Shown here: one piece after another, positions 51,258-60,150 of the stretch | How the letters are laid out: each line of letters starts with the position of its first letter | Position numbering within the stretch: the stretch's first letter is position 1 | Assembly: GCA_958437495.1 (NCBI GenBank) | Contig: CAUBOH010000002.1 | Coordinates: forward strand, 62,001 to 126,000 | Length of the DNA: 64,000 nucleotides | Direction of reading: 5' to 3' | Source: an uncultured Collinsella sp. | GTDB lineage: Bacteria; Actinomycetota; Coriobacteriia; Coriobacteriales; Coriobacteriaceae | The notes under the pieces: generated by a model | Seen by the model: only the letters and a program-made list of their open reading frames with translations | The model's database searches: none | Told to the model about the DNA's origin: nothing | Program-made: the position numbers and the translations under genes

Positions 51258-52097
51258 CTAGTCCACCTGGAACGTCGGCAGCAGCGTATCGATAATCTTC
51301 GACCCCATGTCGCGGTTTGCAGTCGAGTACTCCAAATGCGCCGTGGCAACCGTCGAGTCCGTGACAATCGTCTTTTCGTAAATGATTGTGTCGCCCTCGC
51401 GCCACGAAACCACGCACCAGTTGTCGCCCTCCGCGGTATAGAGGTCAGTCTTGCCCGAGGTGTCCTTTTCGATAAACATTTCGTGTGCAGTTTCGTCGTT
51501 AATGTTGACGTAGCCAGACAGGCCGATCACAAAACCCGTCTCCGGGTCCTCGTACCTTGTGCTGCTGCCGCTGGGAGTATCAACCATCTCAAATCGATTG
51601 GGAATCGACATGCTATAAGGATGCATGTCGTTCGTGTACGTATGCACGTCGGTCAGGTAATCGTCCGAATCGCCCGAGCCGTAGTATGCCGACTCGTCCT
51701 CGGGAACGGCCTCGTCATCCGATGACGAAGACTCCTTGTCCTTGGACTTGTTGCTCTTGTTCTTGGCAGAAGAATCTTTCTCGTCCGAAGACCCGGTATC
51801 GATCACCGAAATCTGCGTACCGGAGCTCTTTGACCCGTTGAGCACCGTAAGCGCAAACACCGTGCCGCCCCCGAGGAGTACCACGGCGGCACACGCCACC
51901 GCGATGACAATCGGAGCTTTGCTCTTAGGCTTTTGAGGCGCAGGCGCGACCGGCGGCATCGACTGGGTTAGGCCCGGGGCAGAGGAAGGACCAGCGCCTG
52001 CAGATGTCGGTGCAGAGCCACTCGCAAGCGACGCCCCGCAATGCGTGCAAAACGTCGACCCATCGGGAACTTGCTGTCCGCATTTTTGACAGAACAT
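51258..52097 (-). CDS. zinc-ribbon single-pass membrane protein
   Basis: 279 residues. An N-terminal zinc ribbon (MFCQKCGQQVPDGSTFCTHCGASL), a Pro/Ala linker, one transmembrane segment (APIVIAVACAAVVLLGGGTVFALTVL), a Ser/Lys/Asp/Glu stalk and an outer domain of about 120 residues (YSMSIPNRFEMVDTPSG, VIGLSGYVNIND, YEKTIV). The outer part may bind a ligand; no function is known. AAAGG lies 7 nt before ATG 52097; ATG 52112 is possible. Shares its architecture and an upstream palindrome with the gene at 61777. Confidence 0.75.
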   Translation of the reverse strand: MFCQKCGQQVPDGSTFCTHCGASLASGSAPTSAGAGPSSAPGLTQSMPPVAPAPQKPKSKAPIVIAVACAAVVLLGGGTVFALTVLNGSKSSGTQISVIDTGSSDEKDSSAKNKSNKSKDKESSSSDDEAVPEDESAYYGSGDSDDYLTDVHTYTNDMHPYSMSIPNRFEMVDTPSGSSTRYEDPETGFVIGLSGYVNINDETAHEMFIEKDTSGKTDLYTAEGDNWCVVSWREGDTIIYEKTIVTDSTVATAHLEYSTANRDMGSKIIDTLLPTFQVD

Positions 52098-52160
52098 CGT
52101 TCGACCTTTCATAGTTTAGCTTTTATCAGAGCCAAGTCTATACGCCCCCACCCAGGGCGC

Positions 52161-52172
52161 TGTTGCGCAACA
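52161..52172. promoter_or_regulatory. 12-bp palindrome upstream of zinc-ribbon gene
   Basis: TGTTGCGCAACA, 64 bp before the start at 52097 and about 22 bp upstream of a -10-like TATAGA, so it would overlap the -35 region. The identical palindrome occurs upstream of the architecturally similar gene at 61777-63774. Confidence 0.6.
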
Positions 52173-52438
52173 TGAAAAAGTCGATGCCGAGCCGTGCCGT
52201 CCCATGCGCCCAGTGCCCCAAACATGGGACATATGGCCCACCTTTCGAGACACCCCAGCAGCGCAAGCTGGGGCATATCTATAAGTAAGGAACCCGTTGG
52301 GGCGCGGCCGAGCGACGGCCACAAACAACGAACGGAGGTATCACCGCACAGCACACAATGACATCCGCCGCCAGCGCAATCAGTACCCCAACAGCATGCG
52401 GCGCCGTGATGTCATCGGCAGACAAGGAGGACGCCACC
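52173..52438. other. intergenic, hairpin and shared motif
   Basis: No gene. CCCCAGC...GCTGGGG forms a small hairpin at 52253-52273. The motif atgggacatatggcccacct at about 52223-52242 recurs as atgggacacatggcccaccc before the next lipoprotein gene. GGAGGACGCCACC leads into the start at 52439. Confidence 0.4.
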
Positions 52439-53047
52439 ATGAAGAAAAAGACCCTATCAATCCTTTCCCTTTGCATCGCCCTCTTTGCCGCGTTTGCCCT
52501 TGTCGGCTGCGGCGGGAGCGCATCGGGCGGAGGCCCCAGCGGCGGCGGCGCCAAGAGCGAAAGTAAGGAAAAGGCCCCCGCAGCCGCAAAGACCAACTTT
52601 ATCTGGTTTAAGGTCGAGATGCCCGAGGGCGTCGGCGTAAGCGACTCTGCCGGCAAGAATGCCGACAGGGTCCAGCTCACCTTCCCCGAAGACGAGAACG
52701 CCACGGCCGATCGCTTTATCCCCGTTTGGAAAAAAGCGCTGACGGCCGAGGAATCCCACGCCGACCAGGCGGAAAAGAAGGGGGATACGTTCCAGTGGAA
52801 GGATGGCGGGTCCGTCGAGTATAACGGCAGGACGTGGCTCGTCGGAACATACGAGGACAACAGCGGCATCTCAACCATGCTTTTTACCGACGTTGAGCCG
52901 GGAAGCGTCTACGTCCTCATCTCGGACTTCGACCAGCACAAGAAAGAAGCCGAGGCGCTCCTCAACTCCATCGAGTTCCCCGATGACATGGAAGAGGCAG
53001 TTTCCGAGGCACGCGAAGTCGAGATTTCGAGCATCGAGATCAAGTAA
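52439..53047 (+). CDS. lipoprotein, tandem paralogue 1
   Basis: 202 residues. Signal peptide with lipobox (FALVGCGG), a Gly/Ser/Lys linker, then one domain: NFIWFKVEMPEGVGVSD, DRFIPVWKKALTAEESHADQ, GGSVEYNGRTWLVGTYEDNSGISTMLFTDVEPGSVYVLISDF, LLNSIEF. AAGGAGG precedes ATG 52439. It is about 40 percent similar by eye to the following paralogue. No known function; an extracytoplasmic membrane-bound protein. Confidence 0.75.
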   Translation: MKKKTLSILSLCIALFAAFALVGCGGSASGGGPSGGGAKSESKEKAPAAAKTNFIWFKVEMPEGVGVSDSAGKNADRVQLTFPEDENATADRFIPVWKKALTAEESHADQAEKKGDTFQWKDGGSVEYNGRTWLVGTYEDNSGISTMLFTDVEPGSVYVLISDFDQHKKEAEALLNSIEFPDDMEEAVSEAREVEISSIEIK

Positions 53048-53116
53048 CGGGACACCCGCACGCGCCTACGCGCACCCGCGCACATGCGCCCCATTAAAAC
53101 AACGGGCACCCAACCC

Positions 53117-53151
53117 GGGGAGGGCCGACAGTATCGGCCCTCCCCTCTTTT
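53117..53151 (+). terminator. rho-independent terminator
   Basis: GGGGAGGGCCGA pairs with TCGGCCCTCCCC around a 5-nt loop, followed by TCTTTT. It lies between the two lipoprotein paralogues. Confidence 0.92.
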
Positions 53152-53288
53152 ACACCCGCGCATATTGCCACTTAACGGCGCAAATCCGGCCCTCAGAATG
53201 GGACACATGGCCCACCCTAGCGAGCCGTCCACGCGTACAGTAAAGGCAGGTAATCCATGGGCGGTTACAGATTGAGAAGGACACGACC

Positions 53289-53882
53289 ATGAAAAAGAAG
53301 GCCTTAGCGATTCTCACCCTCTGCATCAGCCTCTTTGCCGCGGTTGCCCTGGTGGGTTGTGGCGGAAGCGGTGGCGCTACCGGCAGCAGCGGTGGCGGCG
53401 GCGCGGAAAAGCCAACCGTGGATATGAGGACCGACTTCATTTGGTTTAAGGTCGAGGTCCCCGAGGGCGTCGAGATTACCGACGTTGCCGGCGACACGGC
53501 CGACAGGGCCCAGTTTAAGTTCACCAAGAGCGAGCACGCCAGCGACCGCTTCATCCCCGTCTTCGACCCTGACAAGAACGCCGACGAGCTGTTTGACTAC
53601 GAGGCCAAGTGGAAGACCGACTTTGAGTGGACCGAGAATGATCCCGTTAAGTACAACGGCAAGACCTGGCGCAACGCTTCCTACACGCACACGGGCGGCG
53701 TGACGACCGAGTACTTCACCGACGTTGACGGCGGCAGCGTGTACGTGCGCATCGACAATGTCGAAGAGCACAAGGACGCCGTCGAGACCATGATGAAGTC
53801 CCTGGAGTTTGCCGATGATATCGCCAAGGCCAAGACCGAGGCCATGGAAGTCAAGCTCGACGATATCGAGATCAAGCGCTAA
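53289..53882 (+). CDS. lipoprotein, tandem paralogue 2
   Basis: 197 residues with the same plan as the preceding protein: lipobox (VALVGCGG), Gly-rich linker, then DFIWFKVEVPEGVEITDVAGDTADRAQFKF, DRFIPVFDPDKN, NDPVKYNGKTWRNASY, TTEYFTDVDGGSVYVRIDN, MKSLEF. AAGGACACGACC precedes ATG 53289. Each paralogue has its own terminator. Confidence 0.75.
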   Translation: MKKKALAILTLCISLFAAVALVGCGGSGGATGSSGGGGAEKPTVDMRTDFIWFKVEVPEGVEITDVAGDTADRAQFKFTKSEHASDRFIPVFDPDKNADELFDYEAKWKTDFEWTENDPVKYNGKTWRNASYTHTGGVTTEYFTDVDGGSVYVRIDNVEEHKDAVETMMKSLEFADDIAKAKTEAMEVKLDDIEIKR

Positions 53883-54186
53883 GCGACTCGCGAGCGTAAC
53901 GGGAAACACGAGCGCAGTGCAAACAAGCGACGGTGCCCCAGCGTTTCGTACTAAGGGAGGATCGGCTCGCCGGCCCTCCCTTTCTTATGCCGATAGCCGG
54001 CGAACGCGAGGGTGCCGGACGGCAAAACCACCCCCAGCGCGGTAGCAACACAAATAGACAAGCGCCCCAACGCGTCCGCCCGCCGATTAATAGCACCGCG
54101 CAGACAATTAAGCCAACACGTTTAGACATCCGGGCAGTATAGTGACCAAAACGAGCGCATAACCGCACCCCGCGAATGGAGGAGTT
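53883..54186. other. intergenic with terminator
   Basis: No gene. GGGAGG...CCTCCC with an inner CGGC/GCCG (53953-53986), followed by TTTCTT, ends the second lipoprotein gene. GGAGG at about 54178-54182 is the ribosome binding site of the next gene. Nothing else is recognised. Confidence 0.6.
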
Positions 54187-56679
54187 ATGACCGAACACCA
54201 CGCCATCAGTCGTCGAGCATTTACGCTGGGCCTAGGACTCGCAGCATTGTCGCCATTTGCAAGCCTGCCCGAAACCGCGGCGCTGGGCCTTCCCGTGCGC
54301 GCGGCATTTGCAGAAGACACGCCCACACCGGCGGCCACCCTCGACAAGTTCGTCATTCGCCTTCGCCCCGCGGGCTATTTTCGCACCGCGAGCGTCAACC
54401 AAGACGGCAACGTTCGCGGCAACGTCTGCCACCTGTTTAATGACGGCACGTCCAGCAAACTCATCCTTGAACACGTAGTGACCGATGCAGATAATACAAA
54501 TTGGTATGCCATCCGCACCTTACTCAATTTCGAAGAGCACAAGAAGACGGGCTACAGCATTTGGTCGGTCGACGGCGACTCGGACAAAGATGGAAAGGTC
54601 ATCCACGTATGGAGTGGCGAGTATGACGACAAGCCCAGCCGCGCTTTTGCGTTTAAACGCCAGTCAAACGGAACCTATATCATTCGAGACCGCACGGTCG
54701 AGAAAGAAACCGAGAAAAAAGACATTAAGTACCTGGCAATAGAATCGGACGGCAAAGACCAGGACAACAATAAGATCTGCCATAAGAGTAAGAGCATTCC
54801 GTGGGAGCTCGAACTTATCGGTTACGATATGAAAAAGAACGATGCCACGGTTAGCAGCCTCGACTGGATCACGTACAGCAGCTACGTCGACGGGCCCTGT
54901 TGGATGAAATACGTCGACAACAGCAAGTTCCTCGACGAACTGAGCATCCCGGGCACGCACGATTCGGGCACCTGCAGCGTGGACAATGACACCGAGCCCC
55001 AATCCTCCCAAGCAAAATGCCAGCAGGATTACATCCCCACGCAGTTGCTCGAAGGCATTCGCTACTTTGATATCCGACTTGGAAAGAACGACGAGAACGG
55101 CGACCCCGGCATCGACCACGGAGCTTGTTACCTGCTCAAAAAAGACGGGAACTTTATGCATCTCTCCGATGTCATCGGGTACTTCAATACGTTTTTGAGC
55201 GAAAACCCGACAGAAGCGCTCATCATGCTCGTGTCGCGGGGCAATGGCGAGGCTACCAACGAAAGCCTCACGACGGCCTTTGGCAAGGTTTTGGATGAGA
55301 ACCCCGACCTGTTCTACACATCGAGTCGCATCCCCACGCTGGGCGAGGTGCGCGGAAAAATCGTCCTGCTGCGTCGGTTTGGGCTCGCCGGCAACAGCGT
55401 AAGCAGCCACACATGGGGCCTCGACCTCACCCAATGGGACGACAAAATCGCAGCACACACCGACAGCGCCTCCATGTGTCTCGTTCGAGACGAGCGGGGC
55501 TTTGAAGCCGTGGGGAAAACGGGTGACGAAGAGCCCTATTGCACCAAGGTATACGCCCAGGACCATTACGAATGCACAGGAACCGACAAAATCGGCTGGG
55601 TCGATATGGCGCTGCAGGAGACAACCAAGCTCGCCCGCATCATGGTGGACGTCGAGGACAATGACGGGGCCAAGGTAAAGGTCCTGGAGCACAGCTGGTG
55701 TATCAACTACACCAGCTGCACGAACTACAAGCAAGGAAGCAATCCTTTTACCGCAGCACGAGTGGTCAACGAGCATCTATACAAGAGCCAGTATATAAAC
55801 AGCACCGGAAATGAGAGCACAAAGGAGGACTGCCTCAAGCACATTGGCATCATCGCGTCCGACTTTGTTGATGCGGCACTGGCCCGAAGCATCTACCAGC
55901 GCAATTACGATTACGATACACAGCACAAGCAGACAGCTTCGTACTACCTCCCGACCCGTATGCGCATGACATACGGCGACTCGTTGAGCGATGCCTCACT
56001 CCAGGATGGAAAGACCGTTGGCGAGGGTCATTTCCGCCTTGTCGACAGCAGTAACGTACTCAACGTGGCGGCTTCGGGCCATACGTTTGCCATCGAATAC
56101 GTTGATGTCGATGCCCTGGGCAATGAGACCGTTACGGAGCTGCAGGGTCCAGTGCCCATCGATATCGATCCGCGCGTGCTGACGCCCCATTTTGAGGGAC
56201 TCGAAGGCCTTAAGGCCGGCGAAGACGTGCGCGCCAAGGTCACGGCGCCGCTCGACGGCAAGCTCGAAAACGATGCCTGCACGGCCCAACTCGAGTTTAT
56301 GCACGATGCAAACGGTGCTCCAGGAACGGTGATGGCCGAAGGCGAGGCATTTGCCGCGGGGACGTATTGGGTGCGTGCGAAAGACCTGTTGGGCGACGCG
56401 GCACAGAACTACATGCTCGCCAGCAATGGAGCCGTAAGCTTTACCGTAGCGGCCTCGGGCAGTGCAGGCGGCACCGGCAGCGGCACGGGTTCCAACGCAG
56501 ACGGCGCCGACAAGAACGGCGGCGGCAACAAGAGCAAGGGCTCGACCGGAAAACTCGCCGACACGGGCGACGGCTCTGGCATCGCCGCCGGGCTCGCCGC
56601 TGCCGCCGTAGCGACAACAGCCGTCGGCGCGACAATGCTTGCCAGTGACCGCGAAAACGCTGGGGACGACAGCGAATAG
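54187..56679 (+). CDS. secreted PI-PLC-like phosphodiesterase
   Basis: 830 residues. Tat-like signal peptide (SRRAFTLGLGLAALSPF). About 45-205: a beta-rich domain resembling a ricin-type lectin fold (FVIRLRPAGYFRTAS, KKTGYSIWSVDGD, SRAFAFKRQSNGTYIIRD). About 230-560: PI-PLC X-type catalytic domain with LSIPGTHDSGT (catalytic His), QLLEGIRYFDIRLG and GIDHGACYL (second His). About 585-750: Ig/big-like beta domain. The C-terminus is a Gly/Lys linker, KLADTGDGSG (a degenerate sortase-like signal), a hydrophobic stretch and a charged tail. Probably acts on glycerophosphoinositol-type or other phosphodiesters at the cell surface. Confidence 0.85.
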   Translation: MTEHHAISRRAFTLGLGLAALSPFASLPETAALGLPVRAAFAEDTPTPAATLDKFVIRLRPAGYFRTASVNQDGNVRGNVCHLFNDGTSSKLILEHVVTDADNTNWYAIRTLLNFEEHKKTGYSIWSVDGDSDKDGKVIHVWSGEYDDKPSRAFAFKRQSNGTYIIRDRTVEKETEKKDIKYLAIESDGKDQDNNKICHKSKSIPWELELIGYDMKKNDATVSSLDWITYSSYVDGPCWMKYVDNSKFLDELSIPGTHDSGTCSVDNDTEPQSSQAKCQQDYIPTQLLEGIRYFDIRLGKNDENGDPGIDHGACYLLKKDGNFMHLSDVIGYFNTFLSENPTEALIMLVSRGNGEATNESLTTAFGKVLDENPDLFYTSSRIPTLGEVRGKIVLLRRFGLAGNSVSSHTWGLDLTQWDDKIAAHTDSASMCLVRDERGFEAVGKTGDEEPYCTKVYAQDHYECTGTDKIGWVDMALQETTKLARIMVDVEDNDGAKVKVLEHSWCINYTSCTNYKQGSNPFTAARVVNEHLYKSQYINSTGNESTKEDCLKHIGIIASDFVDAALARSIYQRNYDYDTQHKQTASYYLPTRMRMTYGDSLSDASLQDGKTVGEGHFRLVDSSNVLNVAASGHTFAIEYVDVDALGNETVTELQGPVPIDIDPRVLTPHFEGLEGLKAGEDVRAKVTAPLDGKLENDACTAQLEFMHDANGAPGTVMAEGEAFAAGTYWVRAKDLLGDAAQNYMLASNGAVSFTVAASGSAGGTGSGTGSNADGADKNGGGNKSKGSTGKLADTGDGSGIAAGLAAAAVATTAVGATMLASDRENAGDDSE

Positions 56680-56713
56680 GCAAGCCCGCCTTTTAGACAC
56701 ATCGACTCAATCG

Positions 56714-56747
56714 GGGGCGCAGGATACCGTTCTGCGCCCCTATTTTT
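56714..56747 (+). terminator. rho-independent terminator
   Basis: GGGGCGCAG pairs with CTGCGCCCC around a 9-nt loop, followed by TATTTTT. Confidence 0.92.
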
Positions 56748-56849
56748 GACATGAAGGAGTAGCGCATAAAGGACGCCTCGCAGGTTGAACGACCAGCCAC
56801 CGTGCCGCCAGATGCGCGGGCGTAAGTCTGGCCCGAACGCCGACGTCGG

Positions 56850-57134
56850 CTACATCACCATGTTCAGCGCGTTCACAAATTCCTGGGCCTGGGAGCGGCT
56901 GCTCAGGCTAAAGACACAGGCAGTCAACAGCCTGTTACGTAGAAAAACACTGCGGCCCTTGATCCTGTTGACCCCCGTGATGTCCTTAAGGTAGACAATC
57001 TCGGTGTGCTTGCCGCCGAAAGTGCCCTTCTTGAGCACCTCGATGCGGTTGGGGTAAATCCTAACGTCTTTAAACCTGCCCGAACCTTTGTCCTGAAACA
57101 GCAAGGTGTCGTTGTCCACGTGCGTCACCCCCAT
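56850..57134 (-). CDS. small PH-like domain protein
   Basis: 94 residues, beta-rich with one C-terminal helix (RSQAQEFVNALNMVM), as in bacterial PH-like or DUF4429-type domains: DTLLFQDKGSGRFKDVRIYPNRIEVLKKG, HTEIVYLKDITGVNRIKG, LLTACVFSLSS. ATG 57134 is preferred because GAGG lies 8 nt upstream; ATG 57161 has no site. Cytosolic. Function unknown. Confidence 0.6.
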   Translation of the reverse strand: MGVTHVDNDTLLFQDKGSGRFKDVRIYPNRIEVLKKGTFGGKHTEIVYLKDITGVNRIKGRSVFLRNRLLTACVFSLSSRSQAQEFVNALNMVM

Positions 57135-57302
57135 GGAATGTGCCTCTGTTGTCTCTAGCATTTCATTCTGGTAGCCACGAGACCCTTTCGCGAAGACCTC
57201 CGACGACGTCGCAGTTTCTGTCCCCGCCAGGCTTTATGATAATCGCCATTTGCTATTAAGCAGCATCCCTCAAGAGGAAAGTGGGAGATACGGATGGGCA
57301 CC

Positions 57303-58640
57303 CTACTTCCCAAATAGCGCACCAAGCAGACCGCGGCGTTTGGGCTTCTCCTCTCGGCAGGAACCCTCGGCCGCCGCTGCCACCTGACGCGGCTGCTCGC
57401 CGCCTCCACGGCGCACGATCTGGTATAGGAAGGGCGATTTAACGTATTTGACCTCGATAGGCGTAGCATGCACGGTGCTTTCGCTCGACAGCATCACGTT
57501 GGGGTTGAGCGGTGCCACCACATGCGTCTCGCGCTTGTCACTAAACATCACCGCGGCTGCGCGACCCGTCTGGCCGTTTACGGCAATGCGCACCTGCTCG
57601 CCATCGCGGCTGTCCGTCGCCGGACGATCGACAAAGTAGACCGGCACCATCACCAGGCCGTCCTTATGCTTGCGGGCCTTACGCGCCCAGGCGCGGATGC
57701 TCTTTTTATTGAGCCCCAGTACCGCCTCGGCATCGTTGCCGGCAACGTCGAGCGCCAGCTTATCAATGACCACCTGGTCCTTGGTAGACGCATCGACGGA
57801 GACAACGCGGAAGTCGCCCTCCTGCATGGCAGGATCGAACGGCCCCACCTTGCCAAAGTCCCACGGCTCCAAAATGCCCATAAGACGAACGTCCAGGTAG
57901 TTTGCCCGCGGATATGCCCAATCGAGCACCTCGTAGTACACCAAGGTCTCCTTGCTCAGCCCCTTGCCCGGGAAGGACGCCATCATGCGCAAGTCCGCGA
58001 GCGCCATGGGAAAGTAGAAGAGCATCATGTCATTTTGAATCGCGTCTTCCACGTCGTGCCCGGCAAAGGCGTCGGGGTACTGGCGCACCAGCTGCAGCGC
58101 GTTGGCACGTGCCTGCTGCGGTGAGATTTCGCAAGGAATACCCTGCTCAGGTACATACTCCGCGCCAACGCCCATGGTCAGGCGCTTGCTAAAGGTACCG
58201 GGCTTGAGCAGGTCGGCAACGCCAATCTTATTGCCGCAGAACGGGCACTCAAACACGCGCTGAGTGGATTCGCCTTCAAAGGACGCGCCACAGAAGGGGC
58301 ACGGAATGCTCACGTGCGTAGCCTCTTGGAACTCCTGAGCTGTGCCGCGGTCCTCCCACAGCAGATGCTCCAGAACCGACTGATTGCGCCAGTACGCATT
58401 GAAGAAATACCAGTCCGGGTCCACCGGGCGCTCGAGCTGCGACACATGGGTGAGCTTAAGCAGCCCATCGACCACCGTCAACGGCGTATGACGAATGCCC
58501 AGGGCGCTCTTGGGCTCCCCCGCATCGGCCTGCCACGGAACGACTGTGCCGCAATAGGCGCACTCAAAGCTGCGTTTAGCCTGGTGTGAGTACATAGGGC
58601 CGCCGCAGTTTTGGCATTTAATGGCAAACATCTCGTCCAT
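57303..58640 (-). CDS. zinc-ribbon protein, TFIIB-like ribbons
   Basis: 445 residues. Two zinc ribbons: CQNCGG...CAYCG (9-31) and CPFCGA...CPFCG (about 113-138). The rest is mixed alpha/beta with no transmembrane segment until the end, which is Lys/Arg-rich and finishes GLLGALFGK. The middle part (VPEQGIPCEISPQQARANALQL, MMLFYFPMALADLRM) resembles the large conserved region of bacterial zinc-ribbon proteins near TerD/SPFH loci. AAGGAGG lies 8 nt before ATG 58640. No neighbour gives a function. Confidence 0.7.
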   Translation of the reverse strand: MDEMFAIKCQNCGGPMYSHQAKRSFECAYCGTVVPWQADAGEPKSALGIRHTPLTVVDGLLKLTHVSQLERPVDPDWYFFNAYWRNQSVLEHLLWEDRGTAQEFQEATHVSIPCPFCGASFEGESTQRVFECPFCGNKIGVADLLKPGTFSKRLTMGVGAEYVPEQGIPCEISPQQARANALQLVRQYPDAFAGHDVEDAIQNDMMLFYFPMALADLRMMASFPGKGLSKETLVYYEVLDWAYPRANYLDVRLMGILEPWDFGKVGPFDPAMQEGDFRVVSVDASTKDQVVIDKLALDVAGNDAEAVLGLNKKSIRAWARKARKHKDGLVMVPVYFVDRPATDSRDGEQVRIAVNGQTGRAAAVMFSDKRETHVVAPLNPNVMLSSESTVHATPIEVKYVKSPFLYQIVRRGGGEQPRQVAAAAEGSCREEKPKRRGLLGALFGK

Positions 58641-58858
58641 GGAAACGTCCTCCTTTACGCAGGGGCTATCGACATTAAGTATGTCGAGCAAATCGGCGCG
58701 TGCCCATACCCATGTGGCCCAAAATGGAGCACCCGGTCGGACAAGAAGCCCTGCCCGTTAGCGCGGGCAGACCATTGCTGCATTTTCTGAGCACCGGCGC
58801 ACGGTGCGCCCATGCGAGCTACACTATCCCCTTAAACATGATTGTGAGGACGATCGTT

Positions 58859-60040
58859 ATGCTATTTGTAAATCGGCTGGTACATACGCTTGTTCCCGGC
58901 AGCGAAAGCGAGCCGGTCGATACCTCCTGCCGCACCAACGCGGGTTTTGCCGCAAGCCTCATCTGCATCGGCCTCAACATCGCCCTGTGCTTGGCCAAGG
59001 GCGTCGCGGGCCTGCTCGCCGGCTCTGTCTCGCTTATCGCCGATGCCTTCAACAACCTCTCCGACGCCTCGAGCAACATCGTGAGCCTGCTCGGATTCCG
59101 CCTTGCTAGCCGCCCGGCCGACGAGGGGCACCCCTATGGCCACGGCCGCTACGAGTACCTGGCGGGGCTGTTTGTCGCCGTCCTGGTTTGCGCCGTCGGC
59201 ATCAACCTGATCCTGGAGTCGGTCACCAAGATCATCAGGCCCTCCCCCACCGCTTATACGTTCATTTCCCTTGCGGCCCTTGTCCTGTCCATGCTCGTCA
59301 AGTTTTGGATGGCGGCGTTCAACCGCACGCTAGGCAACCGCATCGACTCGGAGACGCTTATCGCCACGGCGCAGGACTCCAAGAATGATGTCATCACCTC
59401 GGCCTCAGTCCTGGCCGCAGCGCTTATTTCGCAGACGACCGGCTTTGACCTCGATGGCTGGGCAGGCTTGGGCGTGGGCATCTTCATTTGCATCAGCGGC
59501 ATGGGCCTGGTGCGCGACGCCATCAGCCCGCTGCTGGGACAAGCGCCCGACCCCAAGCTCGTCCAGGAAATCCGCGACAGGATTATGTCGTACCCCCAGG
59601 TCCTGGGCACACACGACCTCATGGTGCACGACTACGGCCCCGGCCGTCAGTTTGCCAGCGCACACGTGGAAATGCCCGGCGAGGGCGATGCCTTTGAGCA
59701 CCACGAGATCCTGGACACCATCGAACACGACATCAAACGCCAGATGGGCATTGGCATCACGCTGCACTGCGACCCCATCGCAACAACCGGTGACGACCTG
59801 CGCGGCTGGGTCAAGCACGGCGTAGCACAGATCGACCCCACGCTTTCCATCCACGACCTGCACGAGCACGATGGCTTTGTGTCGTTTGACCTGGTGCGTC
59901 CCGACGGCTTTGACATATCCGACGAGGAGCTGCTGGAGCTCGTCACGCGCATCGTGCACGAGCGCCGGCCCGACGCCTCGTGCGTCGTCACATTTGACTC
60001 GGGCTTCAGCTCGCCCGAGCGTCCAGCCGAGCAGCTGTAA
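58859..60040 (+). CDS. cation diffusion facilitator family transporter
   Basis: 393 residues. Five or six transmembrane segments in residues 25-215; SLIADAFNNLSDASSNIVSLL and ATAQDSKNDVITSASVL carry the metal-site Asp/His positions; HPYGHGRYEYLAGL is a family motif. The C-terminal cytoplasmic domain (about 215-300) is followed by a further 90 residues containing more His/Asp. Metal could be Zn, Mn or Fe. ATG 58859 has GTGAGGA 8 nt upstream; ATG 58838 is possible. Confidence 0.9.
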   Translation: MLFVNRLVHTLVPGSESEPVDTSCRTNAGFAASLICIGLNIALCLAKGVAGLLAGSVSLIADAFNNLSDASSNIVSLLGFRLASRPADEGHPYGHGRYEYLAGLFVAVLVCAVGINLILESVTKIIRPSPTAYTFISLAALVLSMLVKFWMAAFNRTLGNRIDSETLIATAQDSKNDVITSASVLAAALISQTTGFDLDGWAGLGVGIFICISGMGLVRDAISPLLGQAPDPKLVQEIRDRIMSYPQVLGTHDLMVHDYGPGRQFASAHVEMPGEGDAFEHHEILDTIEHDIKRQMGIGITLHCDPIATTGDDLRGWVKHGVAQIDPTLSIHDLHEHDGFVSFDLVRPDGFDISDEELLELVTRIVHERRPDASCVVTFDSGFSSPERPAEQL

Positions 60041-60049
60041 TCGGCAGCA

Positions 60050-60121
60050 AAACGGGACGCAGGACCGCCGACCAACGCGCCTACGCGCCCGGTCACGCAA
60101 TCCTGCGTCCCGTTTTTGTTT
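60050..60121 (+). terminator. rho-independent terminator
   Basis: AACGGGACGCAGGA pairs with TCCTGCGTCCCGTT across a 36-nt loop, followed by TTTGTTTG. It probably works for both the CDF gene and the convergent minus-strand gene at 60151. Confidence 0.82.
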
Positions 60122-60150
60122 GCACTGCTAAGGCTCTAGCCGCTCGACCG

